Assembly (NCBI GenBank): GCA_021298155.1
Contig: JAJTEN010000006.1
Span: 34,436 to 98,435, forward strand
Direction of reading: 5' to 3'
Source: Sphingobacteriales bacterium
GTDB lineage: Bacteria; Bacteroidota; Bacteroidia; UKL13-3
DNA: 64,000 bases
Positions within the stretch are counted from its first letter, which is position 1. The number at the start of each line of letters is the position of its first letter. A program made the translations under genes and the position numbers. Shown piece by piece: positions 47,704-57,810 of this stretch. The notes beneath the pieces are model-generated. The model searched no databases, was not told the DNA's origin, and was given only the letters and a program-made list of their open reading frames with translations.

Positions 47704-50430
47704 ATGGATACATTTTCTTATGTTTCAAATGCCGATGTATCGGCAATAGACAACCTACATCAACAATACCTGCAAAATCCAGAATCTGTTGATTATGGTT
47801 GGCAGAAATTCTTTGAAGGTTTCGACTTTGGATATAACCAGCAATTTGTTAAAGGAAAAAACAATGCTATTTCTGAGGATGCACTCAAAGAAATAAATGT
47901 ACTTAACTTAATACAAGGTTACCGCACCCGTGGGCATTTATTCACCAAAACCAATCCTGTTAGAAACCGCAGACAGTATGCACCTACTTTAGCCATAGAA
48001 AATTTTGGCTTACAAGCTGCCGATTTAGAAAAGTCATTTACAGCGGGTGCAGAATTAGGATTAGGATCAGCCAAATTAAAAGATATTATTCACCACCTCG
48101 AACAAACCTATTGCCAAAGTATTGGGGCAGAATTTATGTTTGTTCGTGAACCTCAGAAATTAGCTTGGCTCAAAAAGAAAATGGAGGGCACTAAAAATAC
48201 GCCACAATTAAGTATCGATGAAAAGCGCCATATACTGAGTAAGTTGAACCAAGCTACGGTATTTGAAAACTTTTTACATACTAAATTTGTCGGACAAAAA
48301 CGTTTTAGTTTAGAAGGATTAGAAACCTTAATTCCTGCCCTTGAATTTGTGATTCAATATGGTGCAGATTTAGGCGTTGAAGAATTTATTTTAGGCATGG
48401 CTCATCGTGGCCGTTTAAACGTATTAGCCAATATTCTAAATAAAACCTACGACGAAATTTTCAAAGAATTTGAGGGTAAATCTGCTGAAGACGAAGGTAT
48501 TTTTGAAGGTGATGTAAAATACCACATGGGCTATTCAAGTGAGATAAGTACCAACAATGGCAAAAAAGTACGGTTGAGTTTGAGTCCGAACCCCTCACAT
48601 CTAGAAACGGTAAACCCTGTAGTAAAAGGTATTACACGTGCCAAAATGGAGTATGCACACCAACATGATATTGATAAAGTTGCACCTATTTTAATTCATG
48701 GTGATGCCTCGGTAGCGGGACAAGGAATTGTATATGAAGTATTACAAATGGCCGGACTACCTGCCTATTCTGTAGGTGGATGTATCCATATTGTAGCCAA
48801 CAATCAAATTGGTTTTACTACCAATTATACAGATGCAAGAACCTCAACCTATTGTACGGATGTAGCAAAAACTACATTGAGTCCGGTTTTTCACGTAAAC
48901 GCAGATGATGTTGAGGCCGTTGTGTATACCATTAAGCTAGCTATGGAGTATCGTCAAGAATTCAATAGTGATGTTTTTATAGACTTGTTAGGTTACAGAA
49001 AATATGGCCACAATGAAGGAGATGAGCCACGTTTTACACAACCAGTTTTATACAAAGCCATTGCCTCACATCAAAATCCAAGAGAAATATACAACCAAAA
49101 ACTTTTGGCTACAGGCAGTGTAGAAGCTGAATTAGCAAAGGAGATGGAAAAAGGTTTTAGAAGTTTATTGCAAGAAAAACTCGAAAAATCTAAAACAGCC
49201 AAGCCAACAAAAGTTAAGAACTTTTTAAAAGAAATTTGGGAAGGGTTTAGACCAGCCACTGAAGCTGATTTTGTAAAATCTCCAGAAACTGCAGTTAGCA
49301 AAGAATTACTAATTACCTTAGCAGAACAAATCACCTCATTGCCTGCGGACTTTAAAGCGTTTAGCAAAATAACCAAACTCATGAACGACCGCAAAGCCAT
49401 GATTGCCAATAACAATTTTGATTGGGCTATGGGCGAATTATTGGCTTATGCAAGTTTAAGTAATGAGGGCCACAATGTTCGCATGACAGGCCAAGATTGC
49501 GAGCGCGGAACATTTAGTCACCGACATGCCATTATTAGAGAAGAAGATTCTGATAAAGCCTATAATACGTTTGATAGTTTAGGTTCAAACAAAAAAGCAA
49601 ATGTTAATTTTCATAATTCTTTGCTTAGTGAATATGCCGTACTTGGTTTTGAATACGGATTTAGTATGGTAAGGCCAAACGACCTAACTATTTGGGAGGC
49701 TCAGTTTGGCGATTTTGCGAATGGAGCACAAATAGTAATAGACCAATATATTGCCAGTGCGGCAACTAAATGGAAAACATTTAGCGGACTAACCCTTTTG
49801 TTACCTCATGGTTATGAAGGACAAGGTCCGGAGCATTCTTCTGCCAGGTTAGAAAGATTTTTACAATTATGTGCTAACTGGAATATGCAAGTGTGCAATA
49901 TTACCACGCCAGCCAATTATTTTCATGCTTTGCGTCGCCAATTAAAGCGAACAGACCATAGATTGCCATTGGTGGTAATGACCCCAAAAAGTTTATTAAG
50001 ACATCCGGCATGTGTGAGTAAAATAGAAGATTTTACCCAACATAAATTCCAAGAATTAATTGATGACCACAGCGTAGATGCTAAAAAGGTTAAACGCGTA
50101 TTAGTATGCAGTGGTAAAATTTATTATGAATTATTGGAGCGCCAATTGGCAGAAAAACGAAAAGATATTGCCATTGTGCGTTTAGAGCAATTGTATCCAA
50201 TGCCTACTGAACAGTTAGATGCAATATATCAAAAATATGCTGGTGCAGAGTTTTGCTGGGTTCAAGAAGAACCTAAAAACATGGGTGCATGGATGCACTT
50301 ATTGCGTTGGGATAATAACTTAACATTAAAGCGTATTTCAAGAGAATCTAGTGCGTCACCAGCTACGGGTTATAGCAAAGTACATGCGATAGAACAATTG
50401 GCTATTATAGATAAAGCCTTTGCTTTATAG
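47704..50430 (+). CDS. sucA: 2-oxoglutarate dehydrogenase E1 component
   Basis: 908 aa; VDYGWQKFFEGF; MAHRGRLNVLANIL; DGQDCERGTFSHRH-like region. Confidence 0.95.
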   Translation: MDTFSYVSNADVSAIDNLHQQYLQNPESVDYGWQKFFEGFDFGYNQQFVKGKNNAISEDALKEINVLNLIQGYRTRGHLFTKTNPVRNRRQYAPTLAIENFGLQAADLEKSFTAGAELGLGSAKLKDIIHHLEQTYCQSIGAEFMFVREPQKLAWLKKKMEGTKNTPQLSIDEKRHILSKLNQATVFENFLHTKFVGQKRFSLEGLETLIPALEFVIQYGADLGVEEFILGMAHRGRLNVLANILNKTYDEIFKEFEGKSAEDEGIFEGDVKYHMGYSSEISTNNGKKVRLSLSPNPSHLETVNPVVKGITRAKMEYAHQHDIDKVAPILIHGDASVAGQGIVYEVLQMAGLPAYSVGGCIHIVANNQIGFTTNYTDARTSTYCTDVAKTTLSPVFHVNADDVEAVVYTIKLAMEYRQEFNSDVFIDLLGYRKYGHNEGDEPRFTQPVLYKAIASHQNPREIYNQKLLATGSVEAELAKEMEKGFRSLLQEKLEKSKTAKPTKVKNFLKEIWEGFRPATEADFVKSPETAVSKELLITLAEQITSLPADFKAFSKITKLMNDRKAMIANNNFDWAMGELLAYASLSNEGHNVRMTGQDCERGTFSHRHAIIREEDSDKAYNTFDSLGSNKKANVNFHNSLLSEYAVLGFEYGFSMVRPNDLTIWEAQFGDFANGAQIVIDQYIASAATKWKTFSGLTLLLPHGYEGQGPEHSSARLERFLQLCANWNMQVCNITTPANYFHALRRQLKRTDHRLPLVVMTPKSLLRHPACVSKIEDFTQHKFQELIDDHSVDAKKVKRVLVCSGKIYYELLERQLAEKRKDIAIVRLEQLYPMPTEQLDAIYQKYAGAEFCWVQEEPKNMGAWMHLLRWDNNLTLKRISRESSASPATGYSKVHAIEQLAIIDKAFAL

Positions 50431-50453
50431 GCTGAACCTAATCGAATGAAACC

Positions 50454-51002
50454 ATGAAATTATTTAAAGTATTTGCAGGAATTATGGGCTTTTTTGCCCT
50501 TGTTTTCCTGGTGTCTTTGTTTTTCCCGAGACAGTATAAAATTGAACGATCAATTGCAATAAACTTGCCTGTTCAGGAGACTTTTGCTTACCTGAATGAA
50601 GTAGAAAATTGGCAAGATTGGAGTCCGTGGAACCAAAATTTAGACAGCACCATGCGCTTTTTTTATTCGCAAAATAAATCAGGAATTGGCGCTGCGCAAT
50701 ACTTTAGAGGGAATTTAATTGGAATAGGAAGATTTAGAATTATTGAATCTTTACCCAATGAAAAGATTCAATTTAATCTATCCTTGGATCATGGATTTAT
50801 GAATATCAATCAAACCTTCTTATTTTCCTCAGTTGATGGGAAAACGCAACTCACTTGGTTAGACGAAGGCGATGTTGGATTCAATCCAATTTTTAGATTT
50901 ATGTTACCTACACGCATTCAAAATTCTGAGATAGCTTTTGAAGAAGGCCTAGTAACCATTAAGCGCGCTGCAGAAAAAAAATCGCTTTTGCGTATCCCTT
51001 AA
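50454..51002 (+). CDS. SRPBCC family (polyketide cyclase-like) protein
   Basis: TM then IERSIAINLPVQETFAYLNEVENWQDWSPWNQN. Confidence 0.85.
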   Translation: MKLFKVFAGIMGFFALVFLVSLFFPRQYKIERSIAINLPVQETFAYLNEVENWQDWSPWNQNLDSTMRFFYSQNKSGIGAAQYFRGNLIGIGRFRIIESLPNEKIQFNLSLDHGFMNINQTFLFSSVDGKTQLTWLDEGDVGFNPIFRFMLPTRIQNSEIAFEEGLVTIKRAAEKKSLLRIP

Positions 51003-51166
51003 ATTTTATTGCTTTTTTTCAACCAAATAAAGAAAAACAGCACAGATAAAATAAAAAACATGTATGCTTTTCCGGCAATAAATTCATCTATTATGGCCAC
51101 CACAAAGCCAATTAAAAATGAGCTAATGGCCAGTATCAGCCAGTTTCTAACTATCCATTTATCCAT
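50999..51166 (-). CDS. Small membrane protein, 55 aa, not in ORF track
   Basis: MDKWIVRNWLILAISSFLIGFVVAIIDEFIAGKAYMFFILSVLFFFIWLKKSNKI*; ATG overlaps the lptC stop (TAATG) and the stop overlaps the convergent SRPBCC stop. Confidence 0.75.
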   Translation of the reverse strand: MDKWIVRNWLILAISSFLIGFVVAIIDEFIAGKAYMFFILSVLFFFIWLKKSNKI

Positions 51167-51711
51167 TATTGGTTCAAGCTTATTATACCACTAATATTTA
51201 GCACCTTAAATTGAGTGAAAGCAGCATTAGAGACCATACCAGTACCAATAATTATTTTATCTGGCGTGGTAATTCTAACAGGTTTATCTGAATAAATTTT
51301 ATCTGTTTTTTCATCCCAAATCAATTCCTCTGTGCGCAAGGTATCGCCCTTATTATTTACCACTTGAACCTCTTTGCGCGCGGTAATAGTTCTCTCGCGT
51401 TCATTTCTAATGGCGTATTTACTTTTTATATAACTGTTTACCTTACCCTCCCTATTGTAAAAATAAGCAGTAATGCCTTTGCGCATCTCTGTTTCTGAGC
51501 GGTTTTCTGTAGCATATCTCTCTAATAATGGGGCAAATAATTTAGCCTTTTGAAATCCACTATCAGTATAGCTAATGCTTACATTATTTCCTATTTCTAC
51601 GGGTAAATCTGACTGTTGAGTAATAACTTTTATCTTTTCCATATCTTTATTACCACAAGCAAAAAAGAAGCACGAAAAGAGCATACATGAAATAAAAACA
51701 GATTTAATCAT
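51166..51711 (-). CDS. lptC: LPS export ABC transporter periplasmic protein LptC
   Basis: Lipoprotein signal CFFFACGNKD; YTDSGFQKAKLFAP, FYNREGKVNSYIKSKYA, LWDEKTDKIYSDKPVRI-like pattern. Confidence 0.8.
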   Translation of the reverse strand: MIKSVFISCMLFSCFFFACGNKDMEKIKVITQQSDLPVEIGNNVSISYTDSGFQKAKLFAPLLERYATENRSETEMRKGITAYFYNREGKVNSYIKSKYAIRNERERTITARKEVQVVNNKGDTLRTEELIWDEKTDKIYSDKPVRITTPDKIIIGTGMVSNAAFTQFKVLNISGIISLNQ

Positions 51712-53011
51712 AGCGATACCTATAAAACCATTTATCGGCAAAACTTACGCCAATATAAAACCTCAAATAGTTTTCTTGAACCAATCCATTTTCTGTGGTA
51801 CCACGTTGTTGCCATTCTGCACCAATGTTTACCTTAGATCTACTTTTAGACATAGGTAATCCCATTCCAAAATTAAGTGAAACAACATCTACACCCGTTC
51901 CACGAACAGATAAGTTACTTTGTTCGTATCTAATACCTGCTCTATATTCTATGCGTGAAAAGAAATTTTTACCTTTATGATTTGGGATATAGCTACCACC
52001 CACACTCGCGCCTAAACTATTGCGCAAAGAATCGGTACTCCCAAAACTTCTGTATTCAGACCATTGCGTACCTCTCACATCAGCGGCTAATAACCAAACA
52101 TCCTTACGTGCAAAGCTAAGGCCAGCTTTCCAAGAAAGTGGCATAATTACAGTACCCAAAACACCAGATTCAGAGAAAATCGTATCTTTTGAACCACCAG
52201 TGCTTCCAATAGGTAGGCTGCGCAGCAAATAGCTCTGCTCAGCATTTAACTGAGATATTGGCGTAAATGTTCCACCAATCGTCCATTCATATTCGCGTAT
52301 TTCATTTTTTACCACACGCGTAAATGTATCGTGCAATTGTATCGCCAAATCATAAACCCAACCACCCATGTATGTTCGTTTGTCTTCATTGGTATTAAAC
52401 ATCCTATAACCAGGCGGGATTAACAATTGCGTAGTATTGGTATTTTCTCCAAACAAATAATTTGCGTTTATACCCACACTAGCTATTCTGTGCAAACGCA
52501 TACCATAACCCAAATAAAACCTACTTAAACCTCCCCTTCCCACAAAATTGTATAAAACTGGAATGGCTGCTGAGTCACCCGGAATGGTTGTTTCTGATTG
52601 AATATTATAACCCAAACCAGAAAAGGGAGTTAATCCAAAAGAGAGGCCAATACCCCTTTTTACCGAAATAGGCAGTGCAAAATTAAGGTAAGCTATCCAG
52701 GCATTATTTACATCTGCAATACTGTTGGTAGACTTAAGAGCTCCTAGGCTGTAGGTAGCACCTGCCTCAATATTGGTAGTTTTGGTGGAAGAATAAGAAG
52801 CCGGATTAAATATATTAATGGCATACGGATTGCGAATTGCCTGATTGGTTTGGCCCATAGAATAGGTGCTAGCATTGCCCGAATAAATAACATCGCCAAT
52901 ACCAACAATAGAATAAGGAGATTTGGTAATATTTTGCGCAATTACCAGAGAGGAACAAGCCCAAATACCAGAAATAATACTAAAAACAAGCCTTTGGGCA
53001 CTATTTTGCAT
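51704..53011 (-). CDS. Outer-membrane beta-barrel protein
   Basis: SPYSIVGIGDVIYSGNASTYSMGQTNQAIRNPYAINIFNPASYSS; C-terminal FYIGVSFADKWFYRYRYD. Confidence 0.7.
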   Translation of the reverse strand: MQNSAQRLVFSIISGIWACSSLVIAQNITKSPYSIVGIGDVIYSGNASTYSMGQTNQAIRNPYAINIFNPASYSSTKTTNIEAGATYSLGALKSTNSIADVNNAWIAYLNFALPISVKRGIGLSFGLTPFSGLGYNIQSETTIPGDSAAIPVLYNFVGRGGLSRFYLGYGMRLHRIASVGINANYLFGENTNTTQLLIPPGYRMFNTNEDKRTYMGGWVYDLAIQLHDTFTRVVKNEIREYEWTIGGTFTPISQLNAEQSYLLRSLPIGSTGGSKDTIFSESGVLGTVIMPLSWKAGLSFARKDVWLLAADVRGTQWSEYRSFGSTDSLRNSLGASVGGSYIPNHKGKNFFSRIEYRAGIRYEQSNLSVRGTGVDVVSLNFGMGLPMSKSRSKVNIGAEWQQRGTTENGLVQENYLRFYIGVSFADKWFYRYRYD

Positions 53012-53735
53012 GGTGTGATAAAATTTTATAAAGTCCGAATAACAATAAATGTTCGTGTACAAATATGCTAGTTTTTATGCGCTTTGCCAACACCTGTGCA
53101 TCTCCTCCAGTAAGTAAAACATGCAAACCCGAAAATTGCTGCTGGTATTGGTTCGACAAATAGTCTATTTCAGCAATTATTCCATAATACGCGCCGCTAA
53201 GCAAGCATGCGTTTGTGCTTTGGCCAATAAGATTTGGAATTTCACTAAAAGTTGGCAAAGGTAATTTACCGGTATTCATATGCATCGCTTGTAACCTCAT
53301 GTGTAAACCCGGACTAATGCTGCCGCCCAAGTATTCCTCAGACGCATTGAGCAGGTCGAAAGTTACACAAGTACCCGCATCAATAATTAAGCAGGGTTTT
53401 TTAGGATAAAAATGCATGGCTGCAGCTACCAAAGCTTTTCTATCTGCGCCCAATGTTTCTTTTGTTTGATATAAATTTTTAAACGGCAATGGCATCTCTG
53501 CATCAAGCCAATGTATAGGATAAGAAAAAGATGGAGGCATTTGCTGCATAAGTTTTCCACTTACATCGCTAATAAGAACTTGGTTAATTTGGCTTGAACC
53601 GATCCAATTGGCAAGGGCCTCCCAAAAATTTTCATGTTGAAGCAATTGTTGATGCAATAGCGCATCATGATCGAACAGCGCCATTTTAACTCGGGTATTG
53701 CCCGCATCTACCACGATTGACTTTTTATTGCTCAT
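53001..53735 (-). CDS. coaX: Type III pantothenate kinase
   Basis: VVDAGNTRVKMALFD; LGADRKALVAAA; IDAGTCVTFDLL. Confidence 0.93.
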   Translation of the reverse strand: MSNKKSIVVDAGNTRVKMALFDHDALLHQQLLQHENFWEALANWIGSSQINQVLISDVSGKLMQQMPPSFSYPIHWLDAEMPLPFKNLYQTKETLGADRKALVAAAMHFYPKKPCLIIDAGTCVTFDLLNASEEYLGGSISPGLHMRLQAMHMNTGKLPLPTFSEIPNLIGQSTNACLLSGAYYGIIAEIDYLSNQYQQQFSGLHVLLTGGDAQVLAKRIKTSIFVHEHLLLFGLYKILSHHAK

Positions 53736-53836
53736 GTATTTTGCTTGCTTCGATTGTTTTTACAATATTACACTTTCTATGTATTTCTTATACCTTAAAA
53801 ACAGGCCACACAGAAAACTAAGCTTAGCTCAGGTTT

Positions 53837-54622
53837 CTAAGGTAGTAATTTAACGAAAGCAATTTCCTTGTTGGCATAACTCTTTATTTCATCATTGGCA
53901 TGCAGAATATGCAACTTACCCTTCTTATCTATCCCTATTATTTCCCCTTCCATAATTTGTCCGTCTTTTTCGAATAAAGCTGGCAAACCTTTGGCAAATA
54001 AATGGCTATGGTACAAATCCCAGAGTAGTTCACGTTTATTACCCATAAGCAAGGCATAATAGTGTGTAAGCTTTTCGCATAACAGCGCGCGTGCTAGGTT
54101 TGGGTCGACCCATTTCTGTGTAAAATTATACACGGAGGCAGCATTGGAAACATGAAAAGATGCCTGATTTAAGTTTAGCCCAATACCCACAATAGCCATG
54201 CGCATGCGCTTTCCTTGAAGCACACTTTCTATCAGTATCCCTGCTAATTTCTGATTTTGGATCAAAATATCATTTGGCCACTTAATAGAAACCTTTTCAT
54301 TGCTTAGCGCTTCAACGGTTTCTCTCAATGCCAAACTACAAATTAAATTTAGCCAAATCTGCTCATCAACCAACAAAAATTGTGGCTTTAGATATACACT
54401 CATTAGCAAATTTGAACCGAACTCCGACTCCCAAATATTTTGCATTTGTCCGCGACCCTTGCTTTGAAAATGGGTATACACTACTGCACCCTCTGGTACA
54501 TTGCTATTATTAACCAGCAACTTAAGCTCATCATTGCTTGAAGTAGTTTGCTCTACATACACAGAATAAGAGCCAATATTTAAAGGTTGTTGTGCCAAAG
54601 AAAAATGCTTATTTTGCGTCAA
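53837..54622 (-). CDS. birA: Biotin--[acetyl-CoA-carboxylase] ligase
   Basis: TTSSNDELK, QSKGRGQMQNIWESEFGSNLLMS, IKWPNDILI, KLAGILIES. Confidence 0.92.
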   Translation of the reverse strand: MTQNKHFSLAQQPLNIGSYSVYVEQTTSSNDELKLLVNNSNVPEGAVVYTHFQSKGRGQMQNIWESEFGSNLLMSVYLKPQFLLVDEQIWLNLICSLALRETVEALSNEKVSIKWPNDILIQNQKLAGILIESVLQGKRMRMAIVGIGLNLNQASFHVSNAASVYNFTQKWVDPNLARALLCEKLTHYYALLMGNKRELLWDLYHSHLFAKGLPALFEKDGQIMEGEIIGIDKKGKLHILHANDEIKSYANKEIAFVKLLP

Positions 54623-54641
54623 ATTTACAGGTAGAATTTAG

Positions 54642-55199
54642 ATGGCAATAACACCAGCGAAAAAAATCGCAAAAAAAACAGCAGCAAAGAAAGTAGCTGC
54701 TCCCAAAAAAACAGCGGCTAAGAAAGTTAGCACAGCAAAAAAAGAAGTAGCAGCTAAAAAAGAGACGACACCCAAAAAGGTGGTAGTTAAAAAAGCGGCC
54801 ATAAAAAAAGTAAGCAGTAAAAATGCCGCAGCCATACAAACTATGGAGCCGGGACTATTATTGGCTTTAACGGTTGCACAGGGCATGTATGAGAAAAAGG
54901 CAGAGAATATTCGCATATTAGACATGCGTAAGATTCAAAGTGCCTCATCAGATTATTTTGTGATAAGCAGTGCCGATAACGATAAAAAGGTTGAGGCCAT
55001 AGCCAAGAGCGCTGAAGAGGAAGTAAAAAAACGCTTGAATGAAAATCCATTGCACCGCGAAGGCTTTGAGAATTTAGAATGGGTATTGCTCGATTTTTTC
55101 AATGTGGTTGCCCATGTGTTTCAGGATGAAAAAAGAGATTTTTATGGCATCGAACAATTGTGGGGCGATGCAGAAGAAATTGTATTTAAAGGAAAATAA
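54642..55199 (+). CDS. rsfS: Ribosome silencing factor RsfS with Lys/Ala-rich N-terminal tail
   Basis: RsfS core IRILDMRKIQSASSDYFVISSADNDKKVEAIA...DFFNVVAHVFQDEKRDFYGIEQLWGDA; preceded by ~65 aa AKKTAAKK-type tail. Confidence 0.9.
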   Translation: MAITPAKKIAKKTAAKKVAAPKKTAAKKVSTAKKEVAAKKETTPKKVVVKKAAIKKVSSKNAAAIQTMEPGLLLALTVAQGMYEKKAENIRILDMRKIQSASSDYFVISSADNDKKVEAIAKSAEEEVKKRLNENPLHREGFENLEWVLLDFFNVVAHVFQDEKRDFYGIEQLWGDAEEIVFKGK

Positions 55200-55217
55200 A
55201 TTTAAATCCGATAGTTT

Positions 55218-56903
55218 ATGTTTAAAAGACTCACACTCGTAACTTTAATGCTTTTATTGATTGGGAGCGTATCACATGCGCAAGAGGGCGAAAAGAAGAT
55301 AGACAAGGGAGAATTTTCCGGAAATTTTCAAACCACCAATCAGTTCTATGTAAGAGATTCTGCCATTGGTGCAACCACTACGCAATATCAAAAAGAGTTA
55401 TCATCTGCAGATGCTTGGCTTTTGCTCAACTATAAGATCAATGGATATACCTTTACTGCCCGTTTCGATTTATTTAATAACTCGCCCTTGCTTAATCCAC
55501 AAGAAGCTTATACACGAAGTGGTTTAGGAATTTACAGTGTAAAAAAAGACATTGATAAATTAAGTATAACTGCTGGTTATTTTTATGATCAGTTTGCCAG
55601 TGGGATGGTGTTTAGGGCATTTGAAGATAGAAATTTGGGACTCGATTTTGCCGTTCAAGGCGTGCATGTAAAGTATACTCCTACCGAAAATACCACCATT
55701 AAAGCTTTTACGGGCTTGCAAAAGTTTAGGTTCGATTTACGTCCTGTAGTTTTAAAAGGAGCCAATGCAGAGCATCATTTTAACATCACAGACAATTTTA
55801 GTTTGGAGCCAGGTGTAAGCATTGTAAATAGAACCATAGATCAAACCACCATGAATGTAATGGCGGCAACAATCAATAATTACAATTTGGAGCAACGCTT
55901 TTACCCAACTTACAACGTTTTTGTTTACAATGTATACAATACATTGCGCTATAAAAACTTATCGTGGTACCTAGAGTTAGCCGAAAAAACTCCAGAAGCT
56001 ATCATAAACCCAAACAACGACAGAATGGAATTGCATAAAGGTAAGGCTTATTTAACCTCACTTAGTTATTCACAGAAGGGCTTTGGTGTAAATGCCCAAT
56101 ATAGATACATTGATAGATTTTCATTTAGGAGTTCACCCTTAGAGAATCAGAATTTAGGGATGATTGCTTATTTGCCTTCAGTAACCCGACAAAATGTTTA
56201 TCGTTTATTGGCGCGTTATAATGCCTTCACCCAAGAATGGGGCGAAAATGGATTTCAATTAGACCTTACCTACAAACCAAAAGCGCTAAAGAAATATCAA
56301 ACACAACTCAATTTTAATACGGCCATTACCACACCTCTTGGAAGTTTTAAAGGCAATACGGTGAATCCAGTAAACTTTGAGGCCGATTCAAACAGGTTTT
56401 TTAGAGAGTACTATGTAGAGGTTCAACATAAGTTTACCAAGAAATTTAAAATGTTATTGGGTTACCAAATAATTAATTATAACCAAAGATTATTTGAAGC
56501 CAAACCAGGGGTTCCATATGTTGTTGCCAATACTATTTTTGGGGAGGCTACTTACAAATTAAGTAACAATAAATCTATTCGTATAGAAACCCAATATTTA
56601 GAAACCAAACAAGATTTAGGAAGCTTTGTAAATGGATCTGTAGAGTTTAACATTGCGCCACATTATTCATTTAGTTTTGGAGATATGGTAAATGTGAAGC
56701 CTGGAGCAAGAAATAAACCAAGTGGTGAAAATACATTTGAATTGGTTCATTACTGGAACGTATTTGGCGCCTGTACTTTTAAAAGTACCCGATTTACAGG
56801 AGGCTATATAAAACAAGTTGAAGGTGTAAATTGTACAGGTGGTGTGTGTAGGGTTGAACCGGCTTTTAGCGGTGTTAGATTAACATTAATGACAAATTTT
56901 TAA
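55218..56903 (+). CDS. DUF6029-like outer membrane protein
   Basis: Signal peptide; beta-barrel-like pattern; SGNFQTTNQFYVRD...AYTRSGLGIYS. Confidence 0.7.
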   Translation: MFKRLTLVTLMLLLIGSVSHAQEGEKKIDKGEFSGNFQTTNQFYVRDSAIGATTTQYQKELSSADAWLLLNYKINGYTFTARFDLFNNSPLLNPQEAYTRSGLGIYSVKKDIDKLSITAGYFYDQFASGMVFRAFEDRNLGLDFAVQGVHVKYTPTENTTIKAFTGLQKFRFDLRPVVLKGANAEHHFNITDNFSLEPGVSIVNRTIDQTTMNVMAATINNYNLEQRFYPTYNVFVYNVYNTLRYKNLSWYLELAEKTPEAIINPNNDRMELHKGKAYLTSLSYSQKGFGVNAQYRYIDRFSFRSSPLENQNLGMIAYLPSVTRQNVYRLLARYNAFTQEWGENGFQLDLTYKPKALKKYQTQLNFNTAITTPLGSFKGNTVNPVNFEADSNRFFREYYVEVQHKFTKKFKMLLGYQIINYNQRLFEAKPGVPYVVANTIFGEATYKLSNNKSIRIETQYLETKQDLGSFVNGSVEFNIAPHYSFSFGDMVNVKPGARNKPSGENTFELVHYWNVFGACTFKSTRFTGGYIKQVEGVNCTGGVCRVEPAFSGVRLTLMTNF

Positions 56904-56907
56904 GGAT

Positions 56908-57810
56908 ATGAAACATACGATTTATTTTATTTTTATTAGTTTGATTCTCACCTTTTCTTCGTGTAAAGAAGAGCCACCATATATTAATTTCACGCCAGAT
57001 AGAACCGTTGGCGATACCAGCTACATTAAACTACCAGCGCCAAGTGCGCAAGCAAGAGCTATATATATTGAGGAGTTTACTGGTGTGCAATGCCCAAATT
57101 GTCCGAAAGCACAAGCAGAAGCAAAATTAATTTCAGAAAATAATCCAAATCGGGTATTCATACTAACAATGCATCCTCTGGGTATTATGACTCCATTAAC
57201 ACGCCCATTTGACGCAGCAAAAGGAGATAAAAAAACCAGTAAATACGATTTTAGAACTGAGCCAGGTGCTAGAATTTTTGAAATGGTAGGTTTTGGTCAA
57301 ACTGGCTCATTGCCTATTGGCAATATAAATAGAAAATTATTTGGATCAGAAGTTCACCGCAATATTGATTACCAAAAATGGGCGGCATATGCTACTCAAG
57401 ATTTGGCTGAACCAACTCCTGTTAACATCGATTTAAAAGCAAAGAACACCGGCGATTCTGTGGAAGTAGAAATTACGCTTACATATACCAGTGCAGTGAG
57501 CGATTCACAATATGTAAGTATTGCCCTAGCAGAAAATGGTATTATAGATGTTCAAGAAAGTAAAGACGATCAGGGTGCCAGTATATATGAAGACAACTAT
57601 GTACATAATCATGTATTACGTACCATGCTTACCAGCTATTTTGGCGATTTTTTAAATGCGCGCTACGAACCGGGCAGGGTGTTTTACAAAAAATACCGCA
57701 TCCTTCGCAACAAGGCTTGGAACTCGGCTAATTTAGAAGTAGTGGCGTTTGTACATTTAAATACAACCAAGAAAAATGTGTTGCATGCAAAAGGCGCTAA
57801 GGTACAATAG
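56908..57810 (+). CDS. Omp28-related lipoprotein (thioredoxin-like)
   Basis: YIEEFTGVQCPNCPKAQAEAKLI; NYVHNHVLRTMLTS. Confidence 0.85.
   Translation: MKHTIYFIFISLILTFSSCKEEPPYINFTPDRTVGDTSYIKLPAPSAQARAIYIEEFTGVQCPNCPKAQAEAKLISENNPNRVFILTMHPLGIMTPLTRPFDAAKGDKKTSKYDFRTEPGARIFEMVGFGQTGSLPIGNINRKLFGSEVHRNIDYQKWAAYATQDLAEPTPVNIDLKAKNTGDSVEVEITLTYTSAVSDSQYVSIALAENGIIDVQESKDDQGASIYEDNYVHNHVLRTMLTSYFGDFLNARYEPGRVFYKKYRILRNKAWNSANLEVVAFVHLNTTKKNVLHAKGAKVQ

Noticed and set aside
54609-54925. Minus-strand ORFs of 76 and 95 aa (Phe/Cys/Ala-rich) opposite rsfS
   Set aside because: Artefact of the repetitive Lys/Ala codons in the RsfS tail.
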